Positions 1 through 9,133 of a stretch of 64,000 nt of DNA are shown here, piece after piece. The first letter of the stretch is position 1; each line of letters opens with the position of its first letter. The translations under genes were made by a program, and so were the position numbers. Below the pieces are notes generated by a model. It did not search any database. It saw nothing but the letters and a program-made list of their open reading frames with translations, and was not told where the DNA came from. Origin of the DNA: CALDTK01 sp045110575 (GTDB taxonomy: Bacteria; Bacteroidota; Bacteroidia; Chitinophagales; Saprospiraceae); the NCBI GenBank assembly GCA_045110575.1, contig JBGCGF010000052.1, positions 62,001 to 126,000 on the forward strand, written 5' to 3'.

Positions 1-1443
1 TTCTGCAGAAGCATCAATAATGAGCCTAGCACGTAGATCCTTTTTTTGAGTTGCGATACCTACTGGGCAATTGTTACTTCCACAAGCTCTCATGCCTAAG
101 CATCCAATTGCTTGAAGAGCTGAGTTAGACACGGCAATTGCATCAGCTCCCATCATGAGCGCTTTTGCAAAATCTTCTGGTAAGCGAAGTCCACCCGTAA
201 TGATTAAGGTGATATCTTTTCTTCCAATAGAATCCAAGTGTTTACGGGCTCGAGCTAAGGCAGGGATCGTTGGTACGTTAATGTTATCTCTAAGAATAGT
301 AGGCGCAGAACCTGTACCACCGCCGCGACCATCAAGAATGATGTAATCGACACCAGCCGCTAAAGCGAAGTCAATGTCTGCCTCGATATGACTAGCCGCA
401 ATCTTAAAGCCGATAGGAATCCCACCAGTTTTTTCTCTTACCTCCTCAGCAAACGCTTTGAAGTCTGAAGCAGTGAAAAGGTCGGGGAAAGCCGCAGGCG
501 AAATTGCAGTCTCTCCTGGGTTTAAGCCTCTAACGGCTGCAATCTCTTCGGTTACCTTACTTCCTGGGAGGTGACCTCCTGTACCTGTTTTGGCTCCTTG
601 ACCTCCTTTGAAATGGAAGGCTTGAGCTTTTTTGACTTTATCCCAAGAGAATCCAAACTTGCCCGAAGCCAGTTCATAGAAGTACCTCGAGTTGTTTTCT
701 TGTTCTTCTGGAAGCATTCCGCCTTCTCCGCTACAAATACCAGTTTCAGAGAGCTCTGCTCCTTTTGACAAAGCAATTTTAGCTTCTCGCGACAACGCGC
801 CAAAGCTCATGTCAGAAACGAAAAGTGGGATACCTAAGCTTAGTGGCTTTTTAGCGTTAGGCCCGATGACCACAGTCGTTTTGACCTCATCTTCATCTAA
901 TAAAGGTCGACTAGCTAATTGTGCAGGCAGGAATTGAATATCACTCCATTTGGGCAGTGTATTTCTGTCGACTCCCATTGAAGCTGAAGGACCATGGTGT
1001 CCGTGCTTTTTAAGGCCGTTTTTGGCAAGATCCTGAATGAAACCAGTGTACGGTTCCGTTTCCTCAGGACTGGTATCAGCATATTGACCGAGATATTCAT
1101 CTCTTTGGAATGGCTGCGGATTTGCGATTGAAAAAGCTTCAACTTCTTCTTCACTCACCCTTACCCAACCATCTTTCACGTCTGCAGTAAATTTCTGCAA
1201 GACCTCTTTGTTGTTGTATTCCGAGACACCTGTATCATAGCGATAGTCCCATCCGTGCAGTCCACATATGAGATTATCTCCTTGAACAAATCCGTCAGAC
1301 ATTAGAGCGCCTCTATGGAGACAACGACCATAAAGAACGGAGACATTGTCATCATATCGCATAACAACCAAATCGACGTTAGCGACCAGCGCGTGTTGAG
1401 GTTTGCGATCTTGGAGATCATTCCACTTGAGAAGGTTTTTCAT
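1..1443 (-). CDS. Rieske / FMN-binding glutamate synthase-domain fusion protein (C-terminus cut by window edge)
   Basis: The minus strand is open from an ATG at 1443 through to base 1 (481 codons, no stop), so the C-terminus is missing. The N-terminal part is a Rieske [2Fe-2S] domain with the ligand pairs C41-x-H43 and C60-x2-H63 (CLHRG and CGLHGW). From about residue 175 the sequence matches the FMN-binding domain of glutamate synthase large subunits, including FKGGQGAKTGTGGHLPGSK. Near the cut end, GCLGMRACGSNNCPVGIA matches the cysteine cluster that binds the Fe-S centre in GltB. There is no N-terminal glutaminase domain, so it is a glutamate-synthase-related oxidoreductase rather than a true GOGAT, and its substrate is unknown. 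The start lies 9 nt after the TetR stop, so the two genes are almost certainly co-transcribed. Confidence 0.85.
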   Translation of the reverse strand, partial: MKNLLKWNDLQDRKPQHALVANVDLVVMRYDDNVSVLYGRCLHRGALMSDGFVQGDNLICGLHGWDYRYDTGVSEYNNKEVLQKFTADVKDGWVRVSEEEVEAFSIANPQPFQRDEYLGQYADTSPEETEPYTGFIQDLAKNGLKKHGHHGPSASMGVDRNTLPKWSDIQFLPAQLASRPLLDEDEVKTTVVIGPNAKKPLSLGIPLFVSDMSFGALSREAKIALSKGAELSETGICSGEGGMLPEEQENNSRYFYELASGKFGFSWDKVKKAQAFHFKGGQGAKTGTGGHLPGSKVTEEIAAVRGLNPGETAISPAAFPDLFTASDFKAFAEEVREKTGGIPIGFKIAASHIEADIDFALAAGVDYIILDGRGGGTGSAPTILRDNINVPTIPALARARKHLDSIGRKDITLIITGGLRLPEDFAKALMMGADAIAVSNSALQAIGCLGMRACGSNNCPVGIATQKKDLRARLIIDASAE

Positions 1444-1452
1444 AGACTGTGG

Positions 1453-2031
1453 TTAGTTGGTGATTCTATCCATCGCATGTGCAATGGCTTTCTTGATGGC
1501 TCCACTTTTATTTTTTCGAACCAAGCCAAGCATGACCGCACCTTCAAACTCCATAATGGTTTGTTGAGCATGCATGCTTGCCTTTTCAGCGTCGTGGAAA
1601 TGAGCATACAGGTGTGTTAGCGCGTCTTCCCACTCGTTGAATATAGTATCGAGTATTGCAGCAAATTCCTTGTCATGCGCTGCGACTTCAAGTGACATGG
1701 TGCCAATGAAGCAGCTTCTTGGTCCCGTTTTGTAGGACTCCTCTTGCCAAGCAAAGAATTTCTGCAACCGTTCTGCTGGCTCCCCTTTAGAGGAATCAAA
1801 TGCAATCGAAAATAATTTAGTCTGTAGCCGTTCAAGTACCATCTCCAGAATTCCTACCATCAGGTATTTCTTGCTTTCGAAGTGGTAATAAAGCGCTGCT
1901 TTTGTTAGGCCCGTCTCGGTTGCAATGTCTCTGATGGATGTTGAGTGATAGCCCTTACGATCAAATAATTCGTAGGCCTTCACCAGAATCATGGTTTTTG
2001 TGCCCTTTAAGGGATTTTGGATTGTATTCAT
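1453..2031 (-). CDS. TetR/AcrR family transcriptional regulator
   Basis: The 192-residue protein has the usual TetR layout. The N-terminal helix-turn-helix spans roughly residues 12-58, with AYELFDRKGYHSTSIRDIA followed by TGLTKAALYYHFESKKYL. A divergent all-helical ligand domain follows. It is the first gene of a minus-strand unit and is followed after 9 nt by the Rieske/glutamate-synthase-type flavoprotein, which it probably controls together with itself. An imperfect palindrome 29-46 bp upstream of its start is a candidate autoregulatory operator. The ligand cannot be deduced from sequence. Confidence 0.9.
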   Translation of the reverse strand: MNTIQNPLKGTKTMILVKAYELFDRKGYHSTSIRDIATETGLTKAALYYHFESKKYLMVGILEMVLERLQTKLFSIAFDSSKGEPAERLQKFFAWQEESYKTGPRSCFIGTMSLEVAAHDKEFAAILDTIFNEWEDALTHLYAHFHDAEKASMHAQQTIMEFEGAVMLGLVRKNKSGAIKKAIAHAMDRITN

Positions 2032-2059
2032 AGGCTAAGAAAGCACAAAGGTACAACCT

Positions 2060-2077
2060 TTACTGAACGTACGGTAA
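2060..2077. promoter_or_regulatory. Candidate TetR-family operator palindrome
   Basis: The 18-bp sequence TTACTGAACGTACGGTAA is an imperfect palindrome with 7 of 9 base pairs matching, centred between 2068 and 2069. It lies 29-46 bp upstream of the TetR start, where self-repressing regulators of this family usually bind. The assignment rests only on symmetry and position. Confidence 0.45.
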
Positions 2078-2278
2078 GTAGGTTTCGCACAACAATCATT
2101 TCTCTCGTTAGCTAATCGAATTGAGCGAAAAAAAAGAGAATTTTTAAGGCTTGAAAATGCTGCTGAAATGACACTAGATGAAGTGGCATGATGTCACGAG
2201 GGGATTATGTTTTCAGGGTATTTATTGAGCATCTTGAGATGAATGTTTGAATCTAATTGATTAACGGATAGTGTATTA

Positions 2279-2300
2279 GAGGGATAGCTTGCTATCCCTC
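2279..2300. repeat. Perfect inverted repeat (hairpin or operator)
   Basis: GAGGGATAGC at 2279-2288 is immediately followed after TT by its reverse complement. It lies between divergent genes, about 185 bp upstream of the phosphoesterase-barrel gene, and has no poly-T on either side. It could be a protein-binding palindrome or an RNA stem in the 5' leader. Confidence 0.5.
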
Positions 2301-2485
2301 CTCTACAGTCTTGCTTACAAGTAATGTGGCTGGTCATTGCGAGGTTTTCGCATGTCTAGGCGCTTTGCCAACTGCGGTTTTTTTCCGCGTACTTCTATAA
2401 GTTGTGACATCTTACCAAAGTCGTTGTCTGTCGTCATCTAACCTAGCAGCCTAAAGTGATGTTAGCTTTGAGGTTCTAATCCTAC

Positions 2486-5400
2486 TTGTCTGTGTTCATA
2501 CCTTCTGATAGCGCTCTGCTTCGTTCCTTAATGTTGATCACAGCAGTTGGTCTTGTTTCGGGCTGCGCTCGTTATAAACCGATGTATGACAGCGACGCCT
2601 TGAAGCCTAAAGAGGTTTCGACGCTCCCTACTACTGCTCCTGCTTATTCAGTATACCTGACCGGAAGCGCAGGCGGAGTAACGGAGATTTCCGAAGCTCC
2701 TGCGCTGGAATTATTGAAACGGGTTTTGGCGAAAGCTGATGAAAAAAGTACCGTCGTATTCCTTGGAGATCAAGTAAGCAAAGGTGGCTTCCCAAAAAAG
2801 GGAGAAAATAAGGCGCAAAACGAAATTGCTAAGGATCAAATTAAAGTTCAGCTGAGTACCGTTGAAGACTTCAAGGGTACTGTCGCAATGACTCAAGGTG
2901 ATAGAGATTGGGAGCACGGAATTGAAGGAGCAGAACGACTTGAAGATTACGTCGAAAAGAAATTCGGTAAAGAAATCGTCCTTCCTGAAAATGCTTGCGG
3001 CGATCCCGTTTTGCTCGAGATTTCTCCGGATATCGGACTGCTGATAATCAATAGCCAATGGTTCATTAGCGACTGGGATAAAAATGAAGAGATTAATGAA
3101 GGTTGCACTGTACAATCCCGAAAAGGATTTAAATGGAAGATGACCAATATGGTCAAAGGCGTAGCGTTCAAGCACGTTATCGTTGCGATGCACCATCCTG
3201 TCATTACTCGCGGACCTAGAGGCGGCGAACATGGGCTAAAAGCTTCGTTCAAGGATGGCTACTTAGGCCCTGTTGCGAATTGGTGGCGTTCAAAAATTGG
3301 GGTAAAACAAGACCTCTATTCTCCAAGAATGGAAGACCTAAGAGATATGCTCAAAGGGTTGTTTGATGAGCACCCAGCAGTGACGTTTGTTAGCGGACAT
3401 GAGCACTTGTTGCAGTATGGTCAATTCAAACACCATGCAGTAATCGGATCAGGAACAGCGGTATATACTGATCCTGGAAAAGTTGGACAACGCACCGTCT
3501 TTACAGCAGGTGTTCCTGGCTTTGCTGAGGTTCATTATTATGAGAATGGTGAGGCTTGGGTTAGGTATCGTGAGGCAGATGGTTCACCTTCCGGCAAAAC
3601 CCTTTTCGAGACAAAACTCTACACCAAAGAGATTGAAACATACGAAGGCGACTACAAGCTATATGAGTCTGGACAAGACTCCATTCAGTATGCACCGTTT
3701 GCGGGGTATCGCAAGTTTGGGCCTCTATACAAATGGGCATTCGGAAATAATAATCGGGAGCTTTTTGAAACGCCTTACACGTATCCAATTCTTAGACTTG
3801 ATGAGTTTGCTGGTGGGGTAGAGGTGACCAAACGTGGAGGAGGCGGACAGACGAATTCACTCCGTCTTACCGACAAGCAAGGTCGAGACTATGCATTACG
3901 TAGTATTCGCAAAGATCCGACTCGTTTGTTGCCGGCCCAGGCTAGGGTTGGTCCATTGGTGACCTTAACGCAAGATGTTTTCTTCACGGCAAATCCATTT
4001 GGTGCGCTTACTGCAGCCGATATAGCCGAAGCCGTAGATATTCCGCATGCCTATCCACGATTGGTATACTTGCCTGCTCACCCGCAGTTGGGAGCACTAA
4101 ACGCATCGTTTGCGGATGATTTGTATTTGCTTGAGGAACGACCAAACAATGAATGGATAGCCGACGAAGCACCGTTTGGCAAACCCCGTAAAATTGATGG
4201 TCGAGACGATGTAATGGAGCGTGTGCAAGAGAGTTACAAGGATCAAGTTGATCAACAAGCGCTCGTTCGTGCACGACTACTAGATGTGTTGCTTGGTGAT
4301 TTCGACAGGCATAGCGATCAGTGGCGATTTGCGGAGTACAAAGACAAGTCTACCGGAATTAGCAAATGGCGAGTGATTCCACGGGATCGTGATCAAGCGA
4401 TGTTGCGAATAGATGGAGCAATCCTTAAGCTGGGAGGCATGACCTTACCAGCAGTAAGGGAAGTTCAAAATTTTGATGGCAAACAGCCGTGGATTAAAGA
4501 CTTCACGTTTCAAGCGAGGATGCTTGATCGACGGTATCTAAATGAACTAACGCGTGAAGATTGGATTACCGCAGCACAGGAACTTCAAAACAAACTAACC
4601 GACGGTGAAATTGAAGCATCGTTTGATGATTGGCCGAAAGCTGCACAAGTAGGTCGCAAAGAGAAGTACATCGCAGCCCTCAAGTCGAGACGAGCTGATC
4701 TCTTGAAATATGCAGAAAAGCTTTACGCCTTTCAGGCGAAAGAGGTCTACATCGTAGGTACAGACGAGGATGACTTCTTCGATGTACAACGTAAGGAGGA
4801 CGGCTCTTTAACCGTCGATATTTACGATTTTAAAGGGCAGAAGAAGGGCATTCGACATTACCATCGAACCTTCTTGAAGTCAGAAACAAATTGCGTTCAA
4901 CTCTTCGGATTGCGTGAGGAAGATCGATTTGAAGTTTCAGGTGTATCCAAAAACGCAGGCGTAAAAGTCCGGATTATTCCAGGTCCAGAGAAAGATGAAG
5001 TTGTGACGACTGATAAAGCTCGGTCAATTCGAAAACGAACGCGAGTCTATGCTTGGCCAGGTCAGGACAAGTTAGACCTAGGTCAGGAGTCGGAGACACA
5101 CCTAACCAAGTATTGGAGGTTCAATCAATACGACTACCGTGATGTCAATTATGACTACGGCTTATGGTTGCCGAACCTAGGATTCAACATTGATGATGGC
5201 TTGCGTTTAGGTCTTTCGTATCAAGAGCATTACTATACTTTTCACCGTCACTTCAAGCAGAGTTTTGGCGGCTTGTATGCTACATCAAGTCAAGGCCTTC
5301 AGTTGAAGTATAACTTTGGAATCATCGATTTGGCTCCTCGGTTAGACTTGAACATTGACGCGCTTTATCAGACGCCTAATTACGCGATCAACTTTTTTGG

Positions 5401-6178
5401 CTTCGGTAACGAAACCGTTGAGATTTCTGGAGAACGCCGGTTTTACCGTATTCGTCAAGAGATCATTCGATTTGCACCTTCCTTATTTTTCCGAAATAAG
5501 AATCACGATGGTGGGTTGAGGTTTACCCTCATGGGAGAATCAATGCTGCTGAACCGTGATTTAGAGAGATCTCTCGGACAGTTGAATTCTGATGATGCCT
5601 TGTTTGAACAAGCCTGGTATGGCGAGGCGAAATTGGCGTACACGTATGCGAACGTCGACGATACTGGATTTCCGAGAGATGGAATGTCCTTTTCTGCTGA
5701 AGGAAGTCTACGTCATCGCACAACGCCAGAGTCTGCTACAATGCCATCTTTTGAAACGAATTTGACGGTTTATCAGCACTTATGGAAAGGTGCCGTTTTA
5801 GTGTCTAGAGTAGGTTTGGGAGTTGTAGCAGGAGACTACTACTTCTATGATGCGCAGCAACTTGGAGCAGGAACGCTGCGAGGATATAGAAGAGAGCGAT
5901 TCATTGGCGAACGAAGGTTTTACAACAACATCGACCTTCGTCAAGAATTTACGAAAAGAGCCTTCAAGAGCCGTCTAGGAGTATTCGCAAGTTGGGATCA
6001 TGGTCGTGTCTGGTTTGATCCAACGGGAGATGGTCCAGAAAGCGATAAATGGCACAGTTCCTATGGAGGAGGATTCTTTATCCGTCCTCTTAGTCTGTTT
6101 ACCTTGAGCACTGGTTATTATGTTCCTGAAGATGGCAGTGACCCAGTGGTCCGAGTCATCGCGGGATTCGATTTTTAA
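2486..6178 (+). CDS. Outer-membrane lipoprotein: calcineurin-like phosphoesterase domain fused to Omp85/BamA-type barrel
   Basis: The reading frame opens with TTG at 2486 (1230 aa); an ATG at 2531 is the alternative, and both precede the lipobox VSGC. Residues about 50-370 resemble the calcineurin-like phosphoesterase fold, with FLGDQ (92-96), GDRDW (138-142), HHP (about 235) and SGHEH (about 303). The middle contains LLGDFDRHSDQW and PRDRDQ, a conserved block seen in this fusion family. The last roughly 400 residues alternate as in a beta-barrel and end VRVIAGFDF, typical of outer-membrane proteins. Several catalytic positions differ from the usual motifs: GSAG where GDAG is expected, and GDRD where GNHD is expected, so phosphatase activity is doubtful. 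Such fusions are recurrent in Bacteroidota but their role is unknown. A copy of the 16-bp repeat lies inside the gene at 2723. Confidence 0.8.
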   Translation: MSVFIPSDSALLRSLMLITAVGLVSGCARYKPMYDSDALKPKEVSTLPTTAPAYSVYLTGSAGGVTEISEAPALELLKRVLAKADEKSTVVFLGDQVSKGGFPKKGENKAQNEIAKDQIKVQLSTVEDFKGTVAMTQGDRDWEHGIEGAERLEDYVEKKFGKEIVLPENACGDPVLLEISPDIGLLIINSQWFISDWDKNEEINEGCTVQSRKGFKWKMTNMVKGVAFKHVIVAMHHPVITRGPRGGEHGLKASFKDGYLGPVANWWRSKIGVKQDLYSPRMEDLRDMLKGLFDEHPAVTFVSGHEHLLQYGQFKHHAVIGSGTAVYTDPGKVGQRTVFTAGVPGFAEVHYYENGEAWVRYREADGSPSGKTLFETKLYTKEIETYEGDYKLYESGQDSIQYAPFAGYRKFGPLYKWAFGNNNRELFETPYTYPILRLDEFAGGVEVTKRGGGGQTNSLRLTDKQGRDYALRSIRKDPTRLLPAQARVGPLVTLTQDVFFTANPFGALTAADIAEAVDIPHAYPRLVYLPAHPQLGALNASFADDLYLLEERPNNEWIADEAPFGKPRKIDGRDDVMERVQESYKDQVDQQALVRARLLDVLLGDFDRHSDQWRFAEYKDKSTGISKWRVIPRDRDQAMLRIDGAILKLGGMTLPAVREVQNFDGKQPWIKDFTFQARMLDRRYLNELTREDWITAAQELQNKLTDGEIEASFDDWPKAAQVGRKEKYIAALKSRRADLLKYAEKLYAFQAKEVYIVGTDEDDFFDVQRKEDGSLTVDIYDFKGQKKGIRHYHRTFLKSETNCVQLFGLREEDRFEVSGVSKNAGVKVRIIPGPEKDEVVTTDKARSIRKRTRVYAWPGQDKLDLGQESETHLTKYWRFNQYDYRDVNYDYGLWLPNLGFNIDDGLRLGLSYQEHYYTFHRHFKQSFGGLYATSSQGLQLKYNFGIIDLAPRLDLNIDALYQTPNYAINFFGFGNETVEISGERRFYRIRQEIIRFAPSLFFRNKNHDGGLRFTLMGESMLLNRDLERSLGQLNSDDALFEQAWYGEAKLAYTYANVDDTGFPRDGMSFSAEGSLRHRTTPESATMPSFETNLTVYQHLWKGAVLVSRVGLGVVAGDYYFYDAQQLGAGTLRGYRRERFIGERRFYNNIDLRQEFTKRAFKSRLGVFASWDHGRVWFDPTGDGPESDKWHSSYGGGFFIRPLSLFTLSTGYYVPEDGSDPVVRVIAGFDF
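2723..2738 (+). repeat. 16-bp repeat word, exact copy
   Basis: GTTTTGGCGAAAGCTG inside the phosphoesterase-barrel gene, read as VLAKA. Confidence 0.9.
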
Positions 6179-6339
6179 GCGAAAGCCCAGCAGCAAGGAT
6201 GAGAATCCGTTAGTTCTTAAAGGATCATTATTGGTCTCTAGAAACGGTACGGTCGCTTGGCGTTGATAATAAGCTCCTACTAAGCCATCGCTTGTGGAAT
6301 AATGCCTGCAAAAAACCAAGGCTGAAGCATATCCAGCTT

Positions 6340-6347
6340 TACCTTTG
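6340..6347 (+). promoter_or_regulatory. Bacteroidota -7 box (TACCTTTG) upstream of recQ
   Basis: TACCTTTG fits the Bacteroidota -7 consensus TAnnTTTG and lies about 60 bp upstream of the recQ ATG. No clear TTG -33 element sits at 19-21 bp. A copy of the 16-bp repeat (6371-6386) lies between this box and the start codon and would be in the 5' leader. Confidence 0.45.
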
Positions 6348-6370
6348 TAGGCCCAAGCTATAATCCGTAG

Positions 6371-6386
6371 GTTTTGGCGAAAGCTG
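6371..6386 (+). repeat. 16-bp repeat word, exact copy
   Basis: Exact GTTTTGGCGAAAGCTG in the recQ leader, 20 bp before the ATG. Confidence 0.9.
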
Positions 6387-6405
6387 TCCTTATTATCCAA
6401 TCGAA

Positions 6406-8235
6406 ATGACCAAATCTTCACCGCTGAGTACCGCCAAAGATGCATTGAAGCATTACTTTGGGTACGATGATTTTCGACCGATGCAAGGGGATGTCATTGA
6501 GTCCATTCTCTCTGGAAGAGACACGGTAGTACTCATGCCAACGGGAGGAGGAAAGTCTATCTGTTTTCAATTGCCCGCCCTTGTGATGCGCGGTATGGCC
6601 TTAGTCGTTAGTCCCTTGATTAGCTTGATGAAAGATCAAGTTGAGGCCTTGCGGCAAAACGGGGTAAAGGCAGCCTATTTGAATTCTAGTCAGACCGGTC
6701 TGGAACAAAGACAGGTTGAAGACGACATAGCCAACGGAACTTTAAAGTTGTTGTACGTAAGTCCTGAACGTCTGCTGTCAGGTGATACCATTCGTGTGCT
6801 TCAGCGTGCGAAGGTCAACCTTATCGCGATTGATGAAGCCCATTGCATCTCTGCATGGGGACATGACTTTCGTCCTGAATATACCAAGCTGAGTTTGGTA
6901 AGAGATTCGTTGGGAGATATGCCGATGGTCGCACTTACAGCGACAGCGGACAAAACAACTAGGCGTGACATTGTAGCGCAACTAGACCTACAGGATCCTA
7001 ACCTTTTCGTCTCAAGTTTTGATCGTCCAAATTTGAACCTGGAGGTTCGTCCTGGCCGAGAACGGATCAAGCAGATTGTGGATTGGGCGAAGCGTCGTCC
7101 CAATCAAAGTGGTATCGTTTACTGCTTGAGTAGAAAGAGCACAGAGATGCTTTCTGAAAAACTCAAGGCTAAAGGCATCAATGCTGAGCCTTACCATGCA
7201 GGCTTGCATGAGCGCGTGCGTTCTAGTGTTCAGGAGCGCTTCGTGCGTGACGAGCTACCTGTAGTTTGTGCGACGATTGCCTTCGGAATGGGTATCGACA
7301 AGAGTAATGTCCGTTGGGTTATTCACTACAATCTCCCCAAAAACCTCGAAGGTTTTTATCAGGAAATCGGCCGTGCTGGTCGCGACGGTGGAGCTGCTGA
7401 AACGCTTCTGTTTTATAGTTGGAATGATCGAAAGATTCTAGCGGATATCATTGCGGACAACAATCCAAAAACAGCTAAGCTTCAGATTGATAAGTTGGAT
7501 AGGATGTATCAATATGCGACGACTGTTCACTGTCGTCGAAGGTTGCTACTTACCTATTTTGGAGATGACTACCGCGAAAACTGCGGTCACTGTGACATCT
7601 GTCGCAACCCACCAAAGCCATTTGACGGAACCAGGTTAGCGCAGATTGCATTGAGCGGTGTCGCTCGAACGGATCAACGCATTGGTCAGTCGACGTTGGT
7701 TGCTATTTTGAGGGGAACGCAAAATCCTGAGATCGCAGTCATGGGCTATGCCGATATAAAAACATTCGGTGCAGGACGCGAAGTGAGCCTTAGAGATTGG
7801 CACTACTACATCGAGCAGCTGATTCATCAAGGACTTTTGGAGGTCGCTCCAGATAAGCGAAATGCCTTCCACCTTACGGCTTCCGCGCAGGAAGTACTTT
7901 TCGGTAAACGCAGCGTCGAACTAGTAAAGCGCGAAGTAAAAGAAGAACTCAAAGCGGCAGCTGCCAAGCCTGCATTAACTCGCCACAAACTCACCGGTCA
8001 AAGCCAAGAGCTTTTCCAACGATTGAGAAAACTTCGCTTGTCAATTGCGCGTGAAACAGGCAAGCCGCCGTACATCATTTTTAACGATACATCTCTCGAA
8101 GAGATGAGCATTCTACAGCCAACTGATAGTGGCAGTATGAAATTGATCAGTGGTGTGGGCGATCACAAACTGAAGCAGTACGGTGATCCGTTCTTGAAGG
8201 AAATTCGGGATTTCATTTATGAGGGTGAAGAGTAA
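6406..8235 (+). CDS. recQ: ATP-dependent DNA helicase RecQ
   Basis: The 609-residue protein is a full-length RecQ, the 3'-5' helicase of recombination and replication-fork repair. Near the N-terminus it has the FRPMQ motif and the Walker A MPTGGGKS, then IDEAHCISAWGHDFRPEY (DEAH box and aromatic-rich loop), the SF2 motif TATA, and QEIGRAGRDG (motif VI). The RecQ-Ct zinc site is visible as CRRR...CGHCDIC, followed by a winged helix and a C-terminal HRDC domain (from about residue 530). It has its own -7 box and ends in a strong bidirectional terminator shared with the superoxide dismutase gene. Confidence 0.97.
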   Translation: MTKSSPLSTAKDALKHYFGYDDFRPMQGDVIESILSGRDTVVLMPTGGGKSICFQLPALVMRGMALVVSPLISLMKDQVEALRQNGVKAAYLNSSQTGLEQRQVEDDIANGTLKLLYVSPERLLSGDTIRVLQRAKVNLIAIDEAHCISAWGHDFRPEYTKLSLVRDSLGDMPMVALTATADKTTRRDIVAQLDLQDPNLFVSSFDRPNLNLEVRPGRERIKQIVDWAKRRPNQSGIVYCLSRKSTEMLSEKLKAKGINAEPYHAGLHERVRSSVQERFVRDELPVVCATIAFGMGIDKSNVRWVIHYNLPKNLEGFYQEIGRAGRDGGAAETLLFYSWNDRKILADIIADNNPKTAKLQIDKLDRMYQYATTVHCRRRLLLTYFGDDYRENCGHCDICRNPPKPFDGTRLAQIALSGVARTDQRIGQSTLVAILRGTQNPEIAVMGYADIKTFGAGREVSLRDWHYYIEQLIHQGLLEVAPDKRNAFHLTASAQEVLFGKRSVELVKREVKEELKAAAAKPALTRHKLTGQSQELFQRLRKLRLSIARETGKPPYIIFNDTSLEEMSILQPTDSGSMKLISGVGDHKLKQYGDPFLKEIRDFIYEGEE

Positions 8236-8270
8236 GGTTAGCGGTCTTTGATTCAGGGCACACCCAACTG

Positions 8271-8308
8271 AAAAAGCCCCTGCAAGCGTCAGCTTGCAGG
8301 GGCTTTTT
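8271..8308. terminator. Bidirectional rho-independent terminator (recQ / sod)
   Basis: A perfect stem, AAAAAGCCCCTGCAAGC against GCTTGCAGGGGCTTTTT, with A-runs and T-runs on both sides. It sits between the convergent recQ and superoxide dismutase genes and can serve both. Confidence 0.93.
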
Positions 8309-8327
8309 TATTGAAATGAGAAAGGAA

Positions 8328-8939
8328 TTACCCTTGTGCAGCTGCGTAGCGTGCGTTCACCTCGTCCCAGTTAATGACGTTCCACCAAGCGGCGATGTAG
8401 TCTGGGCGGCGGTTCTGGTAGTTTAGGTAATAAGCGTGCTCCCACACGTCGATTCCTAGAAGACCCACATGCCCGTGAAGTGCTGGTGCATCTTGGTTTG
8501 GTAAGCCGTGAAGGTGAAGACCCTCTTCCTTGCTGTATCCTAGCCAAGCCCAACCTGAACCGAACTGTGTAGCTGCTGTTTTGGCGAAAGCTTCCTTGAA
8601 AGCATCGAAGCTGCCCCACTTAGCAGTGATTGCATCACCGATAGCACCTGTAGGTGCGCCTCCTCCGTTTGGACTCATTGTAGCCCAAAAGATTGAGTGG
8701 TTGAGATATCCTCCGCCATTGTTGCGAACAGCAGTCTGCTTGTCAGCAGGTAGGTCGCTAAGGTTTGCGAGGATGTCTTCGATTGCTTTGTCTGCCCAAG
8801 CAGTTCCTTCGAGAGCTGCATTCAGCTTCGCAGTGTATCCAGCATGGTGCTTGTCGTGGTGGATTTCCATTGTTCGAGCGTCGATGTGTGGTTCGAGCGC
8901 ATCTTTTGCGTAGGGTAGGTCGGGAAGCTGAAAAGCCAT
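8328..8939 (-). CDS. sodA: Superoxide dismutase, Mn-type (or cambialistic)
   Basis: The 203-residue protein matches the Fe/Mn superoxide dismutase family along its full length. The metal ligands are in MEIHHDKHHAGY, NHSIFW and the signature DVWEHAYY. The outer-sphere glutamine appears in the C-terminal position (NQD) and the N-terminal segment reads NNGGGYLNHS. Both features are typical of the manganese type rather than the iron type (which has the glutamine after NNAA). Metal preference is still an inference. There is no signal peptide, so it acts in the cytoplasm. A copy of the 16-bp repeat word (15 bp exact) lies inside the gene and encodes AFAKT on the opposite strand. Confidence 0.95.
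   Translation of the reverse strand: MAFQLPDLPYAKDALEPHIDARTMEIHHDKHHAGYTAKLNAALEGTAWADKAIEDILANLSDLPADKQTAVRNNGGGYLNHSIFWATMSPNGGGAPTGAIGDAITAKWGSFDAFKEAFAKTAATQFGSGWAWLGYSKEEGLHLHGLPNQDAPALHGHVGLLGIDVWEHAYYLNYQNRRPDYIAAWWNVINWDEVNARYAAAQG
8578..8593 (+). repeat. 16-bp repeat word, 15 of 16 exact
   Basis: GTTTTGGCGAAAGCTT inside the superoxide dismutase gene, opposite to the gene strand; the gene reads AFAKT. Confidence 0.9.
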
Positions 8940-9133
8940 GTTGTGATTGTTTTCTTTGTGATACTAACCCTTGAATTCGGGGTAGGTTTAGCGATCTTGA
9001 AAAGTCCTTGTACTAAGGTGACTCTTCGAAAAGTACACCAGATTCTTAACTCTCTCGATCAGAGGCGAAAGATAGGATGGATCTTCTTTAGCTTCTGTGC
9101 AAAGCGTACATTCGCGGCTGAAAAGCCTACACC

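Larger units (their letters stand above)
2032..2485. other. Intergenic region between divergent TetR and phosphoesterase-barrel genes
   Basis: No convincing gene is present in these 454 bp. The region holds the palindrome at 2060-2077 near the TetR gene and a perfect inverted repeat at 2279-2300 (GAGGGATAGC then GCTATCCCTC). That repeat can fold into a 9-bp stem with a CTTG loop and has no T-run, so it is not a typical terminator. Promoters for both divergent genes must lie here. Confidence 0.6.

Noticed and set aside
5975..6445. Minus-strand 156-codon frame between the barrel gene and recQ
   Set aside because: It overlaps the conserved C-terminus of the barrel gene and the recQ start, and its predicted protein shows no family resemblance.
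8530..8913. Plus-strand frame of 127 codons antisense to the superoxide dismutase gene
   Set aside because: It is a shadow of a highly conserved gene and has no independent support.
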